Shown piece by piece: positions 24,826 through 35,418 of a stretch of DNA of 63,925 nt (the first letter of the stretch is position 1; each line of letters starts with the position of its first letter). The DNA is from Fomitopsis serialis (taxonomy: Eukaryota; Basidiomycota; Agaricomycetes; Polyporales; Fomitopsidaceae): positions 1-63,925 of the forward strand of contig NW_025955177.1 of NCBI RefSeq assembly GCF_022376445.1, given 5' to 3'. The notes under the pieces were generated by a model. The model was not told where the DNA came from. It searched no databases and worked only from the letters and a program-made list of their open reading frames with translations. A program made the position numbers and the translations under genes.

Positions 24826-25583
24826 CACTAGACAAAGTCGGAAGATGTGAGGGACGTTGAAGTGGAGGAGGAGGATGCTATCGCGGAAGCAAGTCGTGTC
24901 CAAGACAGTACATATGGACTCGATACGCACCACGATCCGTCACGAAGGTCACTTCTTATCGTCTCCCACTCCATTTGGCTGCTTCTTCCTGGGACTCCAG
25001 CTGTCCAGAATAAAACCGCCCGCGAGCATTAGCAGATAGAAGCCCGTCAGTAAGGTTGTGCCAGCTTGAGCGCGCTCGGGCCCTGAAGAAGTCACGGTTT
25101 GTGCCCTGCATCCTAGCACTGCGTATCATGCTATCATGACCGAAGCATCAGTTTGACGTCGAACTTGAGGCTCATTCGAGAGAACACTGTCATGTAGCGC
25201 ACAGAGGCGAACCACCGTTGCGCCACCGGTACCTGTGATACGGTACGCAAGTTAAAGTAGCGCCCGTGACCGCTCACTAGTACTGTCCTGCAAGGAACGC
25301 AGTGCGGCTCAGGAACTCATCGTGCTGTACCGACATCGGTTCTGGTTGAGCTACATCGAACCCCGACATGATAATTTGAGTAAGCAGCTGTACTCGTCTG
25401 CAGTAAGTACCGGCGTCTCGGGAACCTTAGTATCATCTACGTACTTACTTACAATCCGAACTGAACGTGCCTCGAATCCGGCCTGTACTGTAGCATCATG
25501 TAACTTAGCTGACTCATAATGACATGAATATCTAGCGCCATACTAGAAGAAGCAACGGAGTCAATCATGACACCGTCACCGCC
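24826..25583. other. Intergenic between the two permeases
   Basis: Promoter region of permease 1 and 3' flank of permease 2. No clear TATA box and no coding signal. Confidence 0.35.
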
Positions 25584-27986
25584 TCAAAGTTTCTCGCCGT
25601 CGTCGATACTGCTCGTGCTCGTGTCCACTGCTCCCTTCGCAGGATCTTCGCTCTTTGCAATTGTTTCATCTTCCCCAATGTCAATATTAGCGATGGGCCC
25701 CTTGAACCAGTGGACTCCACCGTATCTGGGCAAGTAGTAGTATCCCAAGCAGAGCGCGAGCCATGCGGCGAGCACGACAACCGTGTAGTTCATGTCTGGG
25801 GCGTCGGGTGCAGGTGAGGTGGGGAATATGAGAATGGTGATGCCAAAAATCAGCCAGAGCAACGAAACAGCCGCTACGGGGAGGCCCTATGTACCCAGAA
25901 GCGAATAGATGGGAATTAATACGATGTGCAGTGCCGATGAATCCGACGTACCATTCTGCCGAGGTCGAAAGGGCCGGGAACCCACGCCTTTCTACCAGCA
26001 AACCGACATGCGATCGGGACCATATAGGCAATGTAGAGTCCCACAACGCCCAGTTCGAACAGAGCAGACGTGGCTGCATCACCGGCGAACGCCAACAGGC
26101 CGAGCAAAGCGGAGCTAAATGCGACGGCGAAGGCACATCTGATCGGCGTTTGGGTGCGAGGATTTACTCGGTAGAGGAAGCCCGAAAAAGGTAGACCGCC
26201 ATCACGGGCAAATGCGAACGTCTGGCGAGAAGAGGCAACAAGCTACACGTAACATGGTCAGCTCCGAATCGCTACATGCAGCGTCATGGCTTGAACTGCG
26301 ACTCACAGAGCTCATGCCCACCATGTATCTGGACGGCATAAATCTCAGCCCTGCTGTGAAGACGCGAAGAGAGGGACGTACTGCACCACAACAACAATGG
26401 ACCATATGGCTAGCATACCTTTCTGACCGAAACTGTTCAACAAAATCTGGGATACTAGGTCAAGCCCGTACCCATCACACGATAGCGTTCCGCACTCACA
26501 GCTGCCATCGGCTGTCCTATCGGGTTGTCCAGGAGGCCCTCAATATCCTGGCCCATGTTGAATGCCAGTACAACGTTGATTGCTGGTTCCACAGCGTCAG
26601 CGTCACTGGAGAAACGTACTACTACCACCACTCACCCCATCCCATCACACCTGCGAGGGCGGTTGCACCGACGAGTCCGAGAGGTACGGCGATTCGAGCA
26701 TTGTTCGTCTCCTCACTGATATGGAGAGACGAGTCGAAGCCGGCTACGTAACTCGTAGGGTCAGCGTTAGCAGCTGTGGGATAATTGACGATAGGCTCGC
26801 ACAGATCGTCCACAGCGGCGCGAGGAAACTTAGAATGAAGGCAAAACCGTTCGTCCATCCGCTGTCTGCAAAACCTTAGTGTCAGTGAGAAATAGAAACA
26901 TTCGGTTATCAAACTCACAATTGACAAATCCTGTAAAAGCATAGCTCGCATTGTTCTTGAACTCCGCCGGCGTTGCGACCGGCAGCGCAACGATGATCGC
27001 CAAGCAAAGTCTAGACATACGCAACACCGTTTAGGATCTTTCATACTGCTGAAACAAACGAAGGGACTTACACAATGTTAAGAACGACGTAGATGGTCTG
27101 AAGGTGTGCGACAACCGAAGTGGTCAGTGAGGTAGTGGCAGCATGCAAGAATAGAAGGAGCAAGAAGACAGCGCTGAGAAACCATGTGTCAGTATAAGAG
27201 ATCTCAACGTCAGATGCCACCCACTATGTCTGCCCTGTTGTTGCAGACCATGTTTGACCGGAACCAATGCTGACCGCCGCCTAGGGACGTGGTTAGCGCG
27301 ATTAAATGTGAACCATATCGAAGTCTGAGCGACTTACCATCAACTGAACAGCACATCCCCATTCAGTAGATGCGACACCAGCAACGAGACCGATCGTGTT
27401 CGAATCTGTACAGGCCACAGATCCGCAGGATCATCAGCATCCGGTTGTGCGAATCCAGTGAAGGACCTACATCCGACGATCCACGAGATCAGTCTGCGCC
27501 ATCGTGGTGATGCAAACTTGAACGACCAGTAATAAAGACCTCCCGAAGTAGGTGCAGCAGAACCAAGTTCGGCAAGCGACATAGTCACCAACAGAATGAA
27601 GAAGCTGCACACTCCCCACTGCAGGCGGATCGAGTCAGCGCCTTGCAATGATAATATCCACGGCTACTCACGCCCCAAACCATAGCTACAGGACCTCCAT
27701 TGGGAAGTGCATATACCAGAACTGATCTGCACAGCGTGGAGGTCGTGAGTCACCGACACACGGCACACGTAGCAAACCAGAAACATACGAGATCGAGGAG
27801 AACAGCCCAAATATGCTGAACACGAGTGCAAATACGTGTATCGGAGAGAAAGCACGCTTGAACTCCTGCTTGTATCCAAGTCGCGCGAGCTCAAGCGCGT
27901 CCGCCGCTGCTTGATCCTGCTTCCTAGGGTGTGTTCGTAGTCAGATCCTCGCGCATCCGTTGTTCAAATGACCGTACATACTGCAT
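25584..27986 (-). CDS. Amino-acid/GABA permease 2 (APC superfamily)
   Basis: Tandem paralogue of permease 1 with the same exon order. The first exon is only five bases (ATGCA, 27982-27986) before a perfect GTATGT donor, joining to KQDQAAADALELARLGYKQE. Following blocks are RAFSPIHVFALVFSIFGLF, LAELGSAAPTSGGLYYWSFK, AEFKNNASYAFTGFVN, GFDSSLHISEETNNARIAVP, MGQDIEGLLDNPIGQPMA, MVGMSS|LVASSRQTFAFARDG and a last exon ending DTSTSSIDDGEKL. Predicted role: proton-coupled uptake of GABA or other amino acids. The start codon depends on the very short first exon; if that is wrong, the start lies upstream. The rest of the gene is intact. Confidence 0.86.
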
Positions 27987-28768
27987 CGTGTCACCGAGGA
28001 GTCAATATGGCCCAAGAATTGGCGGGGAAACACGAACGGGTTGGTGCGAGTCCACTATACCTAAGTGTATATATCTGCCGCGTCTTTTGAACTGAAATGA
28101 CCGAGGCAATCAGCAAGCCGGTGTATCAGTGACGTTGAAGGATCAACACCGTGATTCACGCTGATTCGGAATCACCGGCCTCGCGTCTGCGTCTCCTGGA
28201 AGTGAGACCCCGGTGAAGTCTGAGTGCAAGAACTCTCCGGTGCGCCAACGTTGCATCAACGGTAGATAAGTAGAGTACAACCGTGTCCGAGTCTGGCAGG
28301 CGCGCGCTCGTAATCAGCTGCAACGCATAATACTAAGACTAGCGCACTATTAGTATGCAGCTGGGTAGGGTGTGACGAAGTGAGCATAGCATTACTGCCA
28401 TGCAGAAGTTTGCACAGATAGTGGACGTTTGAACGTGTGAGCAATGGGTAACATGGTGGCAGCAGACCGAACGCGTCGAAATCGCAAGCGTCACGGTCTT
28501 GGCAGTGCTGGTCACGTATGGCTACGGTAACACGCATCATCACTGCGTACCGGTACAGCTGAGTTAGTAATACACATCCATAGTGCATACCTGCCTCGTA
28601 GGGACAAGTGAAGATCAGAGACGATGTAGTTCAATACCAGATCCGGCAGTAGTCTCCGTAGCTGACCAAAAAGAGATACTCTCGTTTTTGATCCGGCAGC
28701 TTCCTCAACAGCAGGGCCTAAGAGCGAGAGACAAAAGCCGCCGCGGCCACAGATGCCAGCTCTAAAAG
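27987..28768. other. Intergenic: permease 2 promoter and F-box F 3' flank
   Basis: Contains the TATA-like element at 28067-28075. Positions 28590-28768 are part of the segment duplicated at 62982-63115. No gene was seen. Confidence 0.4.
28067..28075 (-). promoter_or_regulatory. TATA-like element of permease 2
   Basis: ATATATACA lies on the minus strand about 80 bp upstream of the proposed start of permease 2. It supports a transcript starting close to the five-base first exon. Confidence 0.35.
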
Positions 28769-30835
28769 CTACTCCACTTCTCCAGCAAATCTGCTCCACA
28801 TCTCGAGTTGTCTCTTCCACTTGGGCAGAGGCCACGATGGCCAGAAGGAGTGTGGGTCGGCACTGCAAACAGGCGGCATCTCCATATGTGGCATTTCGGT
28901 ATGGGACACGTACTCGACAGAATCGAAGAACGCGTCGAGTTCCGTTGCATAGACGCGTTCCTTCTTGAAACCTGGGAGATAACCAATTTTGACCTTGAAC
29001 ATGCGGCGAGGGAGGGAGCGCAGGATGGTAGTGAGTGGCCTGAGGATGGATACTGGGCTAGACGAACGCCCGTTGAGCAGGACGTGCACCGAAGACAGTC
29101 GCGGGCAAAGTGTGTCCTGGGCGAAAATCAATGATTGGCAAAACCGGCTGAAGGTCTTGTCGGACATCGTCAGAGACTCAAGTGCCGGCATGCGCCGCAT
29201 GAGGCTGACCAAGTCTGATGAGGAGAAGCCAAGTTCGTCGTTTGAAAGCTCGATGATCCATGCCTCGCGGATCAGGGATGTATCGACTTGGGCCGGTATC
29301 CTAACAGAGGATGTGAGCCGTACAGGTCCTACGCTCGTGGTGATAGTCTCCTTCCACTCTGCGCCTGGCGGGACTACAATGTTCATGTTTTCACATAGAA
29401 CACCTGAAGACGGATCGGCGACAATACAATGGGTCTGGCGAGGGGTTACGTATCGCGAGGTGCCTGGGGCGGTGCGTGGCGTGGTGCGCAGAAGATAGAT
29501 CTTGGACCACTGATCGGCGCGCGGGCCCCTCGATCTCTGGATGTCATCCAGTATAAGAGGGTCTCGTAAGTCCGAGCCGCCGTACATCGAGACCGAGGTG
29601 CATGCGCCCAGTTCTATGCTTCTGATAATTGTACGAGATGGTTTGCTGCATGTCGACGACAACGTAAGTCGCTGCAGCCTTCCAAGACGAGGTTTAGGCC
29701 TATGAGTACCCTCGTCCTCGAAAGGGCAGTCCATCTTGTCCAATACCAAGTCGACAAGGTTGGGTGTCCCGCCGAGGAGCGAAGCGAGCGCGACCAACGG
29801 TCTTGACCAGTTGCAGTTGTGAAGATACAACTGTCTGAGGGTGCTGAACTTGTTCGCTGGGCGCCAGGTGATCTTGGATAGGTAAAGGCGGAAGAGACGT
29901 GGAGTGTCTCCTTGGAACAGCAAGAGCTGAGTATCACCGCCCGTTTGCTCCCGGTATGTCTGGTAACCCTGGGTGATGTCGGCGACCCGTAACGCGGGTG
30001 CCGGGAAATCGAAACAGTCGAATACCTCGTTCGACCATCTGACTTGTGCGACGATCTCCCCGACACGAGAACCGTCGGACACGAGCTTGGATTTCAACCA
30101 TGGGTCAAGCCCGCTGTCCAGGCCTATACTCACCCTCAGGTCGGCGCCTGTGGATCTTGCGAAAAACAGATCCCTCAAATGCGGAGGTGTGTCAAGGGTA
30201 AGGTCGCTCCACAGAAAGGGTGTTCGCAAGGAAAGCTCTCGCCAGTGACGGCAGACACGCGTCAAGCGAAGCGCGGGAGAGCTATTCCGCGTGTGCGAGA
30301 GCACATCTTCGGAAGACCACGCTCGTTCGAGGGCGTAGGGTTCATACGAGTCGCCGTAGTCGCGATACGCAACCACCCGCTCGATTATCATCTTGAATAT
30401 AGCGGGTGGCAAACGATTGATCGCAACTCTCGAATTTGCAATGGATTTGAGCAGCCGACTGCAAGAAGCGAGGATCGTTATAGCGTTCGCCACCTTGACG
30501 ACGCACCATCAGCAAACTGTGCTCGTTCAGATTCATTTTTCTATCATACCTCGTCATTGCTGAAGTAATGATACCTTGGTCAACAGCTATCACATCTCAA
30601 AAACGTCAAGGCTTACTCTAAGAGACGGTGTTCTTGTTCAACCTTGAGCGGTAAGGTTCCAATTAGGTCCATTAGCGACGTCATCCTGGTGTGCATTCTG
30701 AGTAAGTCGAGTAGGGTAGCAATCAACAGGATATCGTACCTGGTAGCCGTTCAGAATAGCTCAATCCAAGTTCGAGCACGGTCACAGTACATAGCCTGGT
30801 GTGCGGCGTGAGTCACAAAACAAGCGAGCGCTTGA
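28590..30835. repeat. Segmental duplication, copy 1 (partner 60938-63115, inverted)
   Basis: This 2.2-kb block holds F-box gene F plus flanks. Its reverse complement matches 60938-63115 through exon 1, introns, microexon, exon 3 and the 3' flank (for example GGCCCTGCTGTTGAGGAAGC). The partner has a roughly 75-bp deletion in the 3' flank. Homology on the 5' side ends near the word CGCTCAAGCGCTCGCTTG. Confidence 0.85.
28769..30696 (-). CDS. F-box protein F (subfamily 2, with microexon)
   Basis: Predicted SCF ubiquitin-ligase receptor of a second subfamily. Exon 1 (30617-30696) encodes MHTRMTSLMDLIGTLPLKVE and a few more residues. The microexon is 30550-30559 (CAATGACGAG on the minus strand). 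Exon 3 (28769-30493) starts VANAITILASCSRLLKSIAN. The F-box is NRLPPAIFKMIIERVV, followed by TRVCRHWRELSLRTPFLWSD. The block DTPRLFRLYLSKITWRPANK and GTPNLVDLVLDKMD correspond to the conserved blocks of subfamily 1, so the two subfamilies are homologous. Near the end, KVKIGYLPGFKKERV and a Trp-rich tail (FWPSWPLPKWKRQLEMW) are seen. The gene is intact and is the parent-like copy of the pseudogene at 61077-62981. Confidence 0.87.
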
Positions 30836-30856
30836 GCGAAGATCGAGTCGTCATCT

Positions 30857-30874
30857 CCCAATATGGCAAGTCCC
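30857..30874 (+). promoter_or_regulatory. Shared upstream element of F-box genes F and H (copy 1)
   Basis: CCCAATATGGCAAGTCCC occurs 161 bp upstream of exon 1 of gene F. The same word, with one C-to-T change, occurs 139 bp upstream of gene H. It includes a CCAAT core here and a near CArG-box (CC, six bases, GG). The function is inferred only from conservation. Confidence 0.35.
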
Positions 30875-31201
30875 TACTTATTGAATCTAGTGTTCGGTCC
30901 TCCTTCGAATTCGAATCGCGTACTGACAATGAAGTTGAATATAACTGCATGGCTCAAATACATCCGACGACTCGAAATTTGGTGTCAAACCTGAAGTGGG
31001 CTCGACCTCGTTTGCCACGGCGGACCACTGGCAAGTTTTGCTGAGGCGCAATGTGGTCACCGCCGGTCCTATGTATCACGACATATAAGAAGCACGGCGA
31101 TTGTGTACTGCTGCGAGTCGGGACATATATGGGTTGGGGGACGAAACAACGGGCGGCTGCGAATTTATCCCATCCGACGACGAGACAGCCCGGCTACTCT
31201 G
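30875..31201. other. Intergenic between F-box F and F-box H
   Basis: Further upstream flank of gene F and 3' flank of gene H. No coding signal was seen. Confidence 0.3.
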
Positions 31202-33074
31202 TCAGAACGAAAGCTGCATGTCAGAGATGTCCCGGAGTTTGACAAGGAAAGCCCACTTTTCAATCTCCCTCGTCCAGCTGGACAGAGGCCATTGTGGCCA
31301 GAAGGAGTGCGGATCGACTGTGCAAGTGGGCGGCAAGTCCATGCGCGGCACTTGAGTGTATGAAACATACTCTACGGAGTCGAAATAGGCGTCGAACTCC
31401 GTCATAAAGACACGATCATTTTTGAAGCCCGGGAGGTAACCAATCGTCACGTTACGCACGTGGAGATCTTGGTCTGCAGCAAGTGATTCGAGGACTAAGG
31501 CTGGCGCAGATGAAGACCCGTAGAATAGGATATGCATCGAAGACAGCCGCTTGCAAGCATCGGGAGTCGGGGATAATGCCAGTGCCGCAGTGAAGAGGGA
31601 AAACGTTGGAGAGAGCATCGTTAGGCTCTCAACGTTGGCCAAGCGCCGCAAAAAATTCAACATATCCTCCGGGAAGAATCCTAAGTCGTCGTCGCCGTCC
31701 TTATCGGGCTCGATGATCCAAGCGTCGCGAATCGAAGAGGTGTCGGCCTCCTGCGGAAACCCGAAGGCGTAATAATCCACTTCACCCAATCTGACACTGT
31801 TTTCGGAGACGTCGATTGACATGTTTTCGCAGAGAATGGCTGAGCTTGTACCCGCGAGGATACAGTGAGCTTTGCCCGCCCGCGCGAGATTGTGCTGGAG
31901 GTAGAACTTGTACGGTGCGTCATTGATCATGCCCTTCGATATGCGAATGTCGTCCAATATATGAGGATCTCGCGCAGCATGCGGGTCGCCATACATCGAG
32001 ACAGACGTCTGCGACCCGAGCTGTACAATCTTGAGAACATTACGGATGGCTGTACTAGATGTCAACGTCAACGTGAGGCGTTCCAATTTTACTAGCCTGG
32101 CACGCGGGATATTGATGTCTGTGTCGTCGGCGACAACGTCCATTTGATGCAAGACCAAGTCAACAAGGTTGGGGGTGGCGCAGAGGAGCTGAGCGAGCGA
32201 CCTCAATGGTTGCGACCATTTGCAGTTGCGGAGGTATAACTGGGCAAGGGAGCCAAACGTGTTTATCGGTCGCCATGTGATGTTCATTAAGAAGAGTCGG
32301 AAGAGACGTGGAGCATCTCCTCTGAACAGCAACAGCTCTGCGCTCCCAAGTTGCCGCCTGCGTGACTGCTCGACACTTGCAATTTGCAACATGGGCGCGG
32401 GGAAATCGACTGAGTCGACCACTTGACTTGCCCGCAGAGCCTGAGCACTGAGCTCCTTGACACGCCCGCAATCCGAGATGAGTTTGGACTTGAGCCACGG
32501 GGAGACATCGTAGGAGACGTTGACCGTCAGCTGTGCTCCGGCAGATCTCTCGAACAATAGATCCCGTAGTTCGATTGGGGCCGTCGGATCGAGGATCCTC
32601 CACAAGGATGGTGTCCGTAAAGCGAGACCTCGCCAGTATCGACAGACCTGTGTTGTGGCAGGTATCACGGAACTATAGTTCGAGGGGTCCAAGGACAAGT
32701 ACTCAGAAGTCCAGGCTGGCTCAAAGGCCATCCTGAGCCACCGATGCACGACCACATGGTCGAATATCAACTTGAGAATCTCCGGTGGCAAGCAATTGAC
32801 CGCCGCCCTAGAATTGACCAGAGATCTTAACTGCCGACTGCAAGATGCGAGAACCGCATCGACATGTGCCACCTTGGTTCTGCACCGTGAGTGTCCTAAT
32901 CTGGCACAGGGTCCGAGTCTGAATCAGCATACCTGAGTGTCACTGAGTAATAATGCCGTTAGAACGAGTACCACTTCCGAGTCCAGATGAGAGACTACGA
33001 CTTCACCTCAAAAGAAAGCACTCCCGTTCAAACCTAAGCGGTAGGGGTTCAACCAGTTCCACCAGCGACGCCAT
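31202..33074 (-). CDS. F-box protein H (subfamily 2, with microexon)
   Basis: Exon 1 (33007-33074) encodes MASLVELVEPLPLRFERECF plus three residues. The microexon is 32933-32942 (TGACACTCAG on the minus strand). Exon 3 (31202-32872) starts VAHVDAVLASCSRQLRSLVN. The F-box is NCLPPEILKLIFDHVVV, followed by TQVCRYWRGLALRTPSLWRI. Conserved blocks DAPRLFRLFLMNITWRPINT, ATPNLVDLVLHQMD and VTIGYLPGFKNDRV are present, and the end has FWPQWPLSSWTREIEKW. It is clearly a diverged sister of gene F and intact. Its start region faces the intact PPOX-like gene, 466 bp away, in divergent orientation. Confidence 0.87.
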
Positions 33075-33212
33075 CTGTTCTGCTTGTATGGAAAAATTGG
33101 GGAACGAGAAATGTGATGCAGAGCAGCGAAAGCCGTCTACAAATCGGACAGCTTGAGCTTGAGGACGGAGCGGCAGGGACAGACGAGCACCCTGTGCGCG
33201 GCTGTGCGATGT

Positions 33213-33230
33213 CCTAATATGGCAAGTCCC
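33213..33230 (+). promoter_or_regulatory. Shared upstream element of F-box genes F and H (copy 2)
   Basis: CCTAATATGGCAAGTCCC lies 139 bp upstream of gene H exon 1. The first ten bases form a perfect CArG-type site (CC, six A/T, GG), the class bound by MADS-box factors. It matches 30857-30874 at 17 of 18 positions. Confidence 0.35.
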
Positions 33231-33483
33231 CACAAGGCCGGTACGCCCCGACTCAGACTAGACTTTATACTGACCTCTGATGAGGCGTCAACCAACCATG
33301 CTCTGAAGCTTCGAACGGCACACGGACTCTCATTCTACTATCTGAAACCCTGCATTCCATCCGACGACTGCGACTTGAACTCTCATGGAAAGAACCACAC
33401 CCAGGCGTACTCAGTCATCTGGTCACGGTGGTACTGGTGTTCGTGCCAGATGACTCCGATCTACTAAGCAGCCCACGAGGAGC

Positions 33484-33493
33484 TGTATATATC
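33484..33493 (+). promoter_or_regulatory. TATA box of the PPOX-like gene
   Basis: TGTATATATC lies 48 bp upstream of the start codon, followed by a pyrimidine-rich leader (TTCTCCGGCCCCCTTTTC). Good match to a fungal TATA promoter. Confidence 0.5.
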
Positions 33494-33540
33494 GCGCGCA
33501 CGATAGCGCTACTTCTCCGGCCCCCTTTTCGATTGTGATC

Positions 33541-34568
33541 ATGGGTAAATTCTACGACTCGATCCCCTCTAACCTCATGAAATGGATCGAGGCTCAGCAG
33601 ATGTTCTGGGTCGCCTCCGCACCCCTCGGCGGAGAGGGGCATGTCAACCTCTCACCTAAGGGGCTCAAGGGGACATTGCATATTGCGAATGAGAGCCAGG
33701 TTTGGTATGAGGATATGACGGGAAGCGGTGCGTCCAACTGTTTCTACATCAGCTACGAAATCTGACATGCAATTGCTTAGGCAGCGAGACTATGGCACAT
33801 CTTCGTGAGCCAGGTAATGGCCGGATGACGATCATGTTCTGCGCCTTCGAAGGTACTCCTAGAATCATGCGGTTATTCGGACACGGTACGTCGTGACTAG
33901 CGTTGTCGTTCCCGAGAAGGCACTGACACTCCCAAAGGTCGCGTCCTCGAGTTCGGCACGCCCGAGTACGAAGAACTACTCCCGCCAGATGTCCGTCATC
34001 CCGGCTCGCGCTGCGCGGTTGTAGTCGATATCCACAAAGTCGGCACTGTGCGTGTGTCCACCTCGACCTCTACGTCCACTACTAACTCATTGTCCGTCAG
34101 TCTTGTGGTTTCGGCGTTCCTCAATATGCCTTCCTCGCCCATCGACCGACCCTGTACAATTGGTTGGCACAGCTAGAAACCACCGAGCAAGAACACGATG
34201 CCGCCGATGGCGCAGCCGATCCCTCATCCGAGCCGCGAGTCGCCGAGAAGGGGCTGAAGGCATACTGGAGAAAGGAGAACTTGAAGAGCATGGACGGCCT
34301 GCCAGCCTTGCAGGCCGCGCACATCAGCCGAACAACACCGACACACGCGCCCCCTCGCGGAGAATGGGGTAAGGAAGGCAATGCATTGCACCATGCAGTA
34401 AGGAAGGATGCTGGAAACGGGGCAGCCCGGCCTTCTCTGGCGCTGCAGAAGCCGAAGGCCGTCTTCGGTGGTATGGATGCCGCTGAGGTGACCAGGCTTG
34501 TGATCGCCTTCTCGCTGGGAGTGGCTATTACCGCCGTTTACATTCAGATGGTTGGCGGTCCGTGCTGA
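33541..34568 (+). CDS. PPOX-like FMN-binding split-barrel protein with C-terminal membrane anchor
   Basis: Relative of pyridoxamine 5'-phosphate oxidase, a family of FMN- or F420-binding split barrels; the substrate is unknown. Four exons: MGKFYDSIPSNLMKWIEAQQ...GEGHVNLSPKGLKGTLHI (exon 1), ETMAHLREPGNGRMTIMFCA...PRIMRLFGHG (exon 2), RVLEFGTPEYEELLPPDVRH...VVVDIHKVGT (exon 3), CGFGVPQYAFLAHRPTLYNW and the rest (exon 4). The SCGFGVP and HVNLSPKG motifs are typical of the fungal PPOX-related group. Exon 4 adds a polar linker and a hydrophobic helix (VTRLVIAFSLGVAITAVYIQ) just before the stop, so the protein is probably tail-anchored. All introns are GT-AG and the frame is intact. Two decayed copies lie at 11720-12345 and 15130-15575. 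Confidence 0.85.
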
Positions 34569-35418
34569 TTGCATGATGATGTAGTTTGGGAATTCTGGTT
34601 GGGTTGACATTCGTCGCTGTTGTTTGTACTTTAGTCCCTCTGTTGTATCTGTTGTATGAACACATGTCGCATCTGTAACTGCGGCAGCTGTGCCGTATGT
34701 ACCACTGTGAGAAACACCGTCGGTAAGTCTGCACTCGTGGGTTCTCATTGGACTAGCTGACGTTCCACCTGCATTGACCTTTTCGCAGTGACCATAAAGG
34801 ACTCGACAAAAGCTGCGAGCTTGCATCTTTGACCAAGATCACTGCATAGCAGCATTACGCAAGAGTCTGTCTTGATGGGCTTTAGGCCTTAACAACGAGG
34901 TGAGTTGGTCATGAGTTATTCAACGCAGCCCTTTAAGTTGCTTGATGTTTGAATTGATATACGTCGATGACATACTCTTATGGCTAGTCTGGTTCACATC
35001 AATTCCGAGAACCCGTGCCGTCGCACTCCGCTCTGCATTTATCAAGTCAACGTCTTCAACGATGCCGCGATTCGTACGCAGTCGACGCTTCGACTGCCAT
35101 CAAATTGTGGCTTTTGTGCCGCCTTCCGCGGTGACCCAGGGCCGCAGATAGCACAGCCCCTACCGTAGTAGTCAGATGAGCGCGATCGTGCCGTTGTTGC
35201 TCGGTGCGTCACCGTGCCGAGTGCATACATGCTTACGTGTTCTGATGTGTCTGTGGTGTCTCTCAAGGCTATACGTAATAGGCAACTCCGAGGTTGCCTA
35301 GTGCAATGTATTATGTCCGTCGATCGCAGTTGATCGCCTTCGAAATGCGTCGTGATATATAAGCCACGGGAGACTCCCTGTGATCCCCCAGTGCTTGCCC
35401 CGCACGCCCACATTCGTT
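34569..35418. other. Intergenic: PPOX-like 3' flank and phospholipase promoter
   Basis: 850 bp without a recognised gene. It contains the TATA box at 35354-35363. Confidence 0.4.
35354..35363 (+). promoter_or_regulatory. TATA box of the phospholipase B gene
   Basis: GATATATAAG lies 56 bp upstream of the start codon at 35419, with a C-rich leader after it. Confidence 0.5.

Larger units (their letters stand above)
33075..33540. other. Divergent promoter region, F-box H / PPOX-like gene
   Basis: Holds the shared upstream element (33213-33230) on the F-box side and a TATA box (33484-33493) on the PPOX-like side. No coding signal. Confidence 0.4.
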
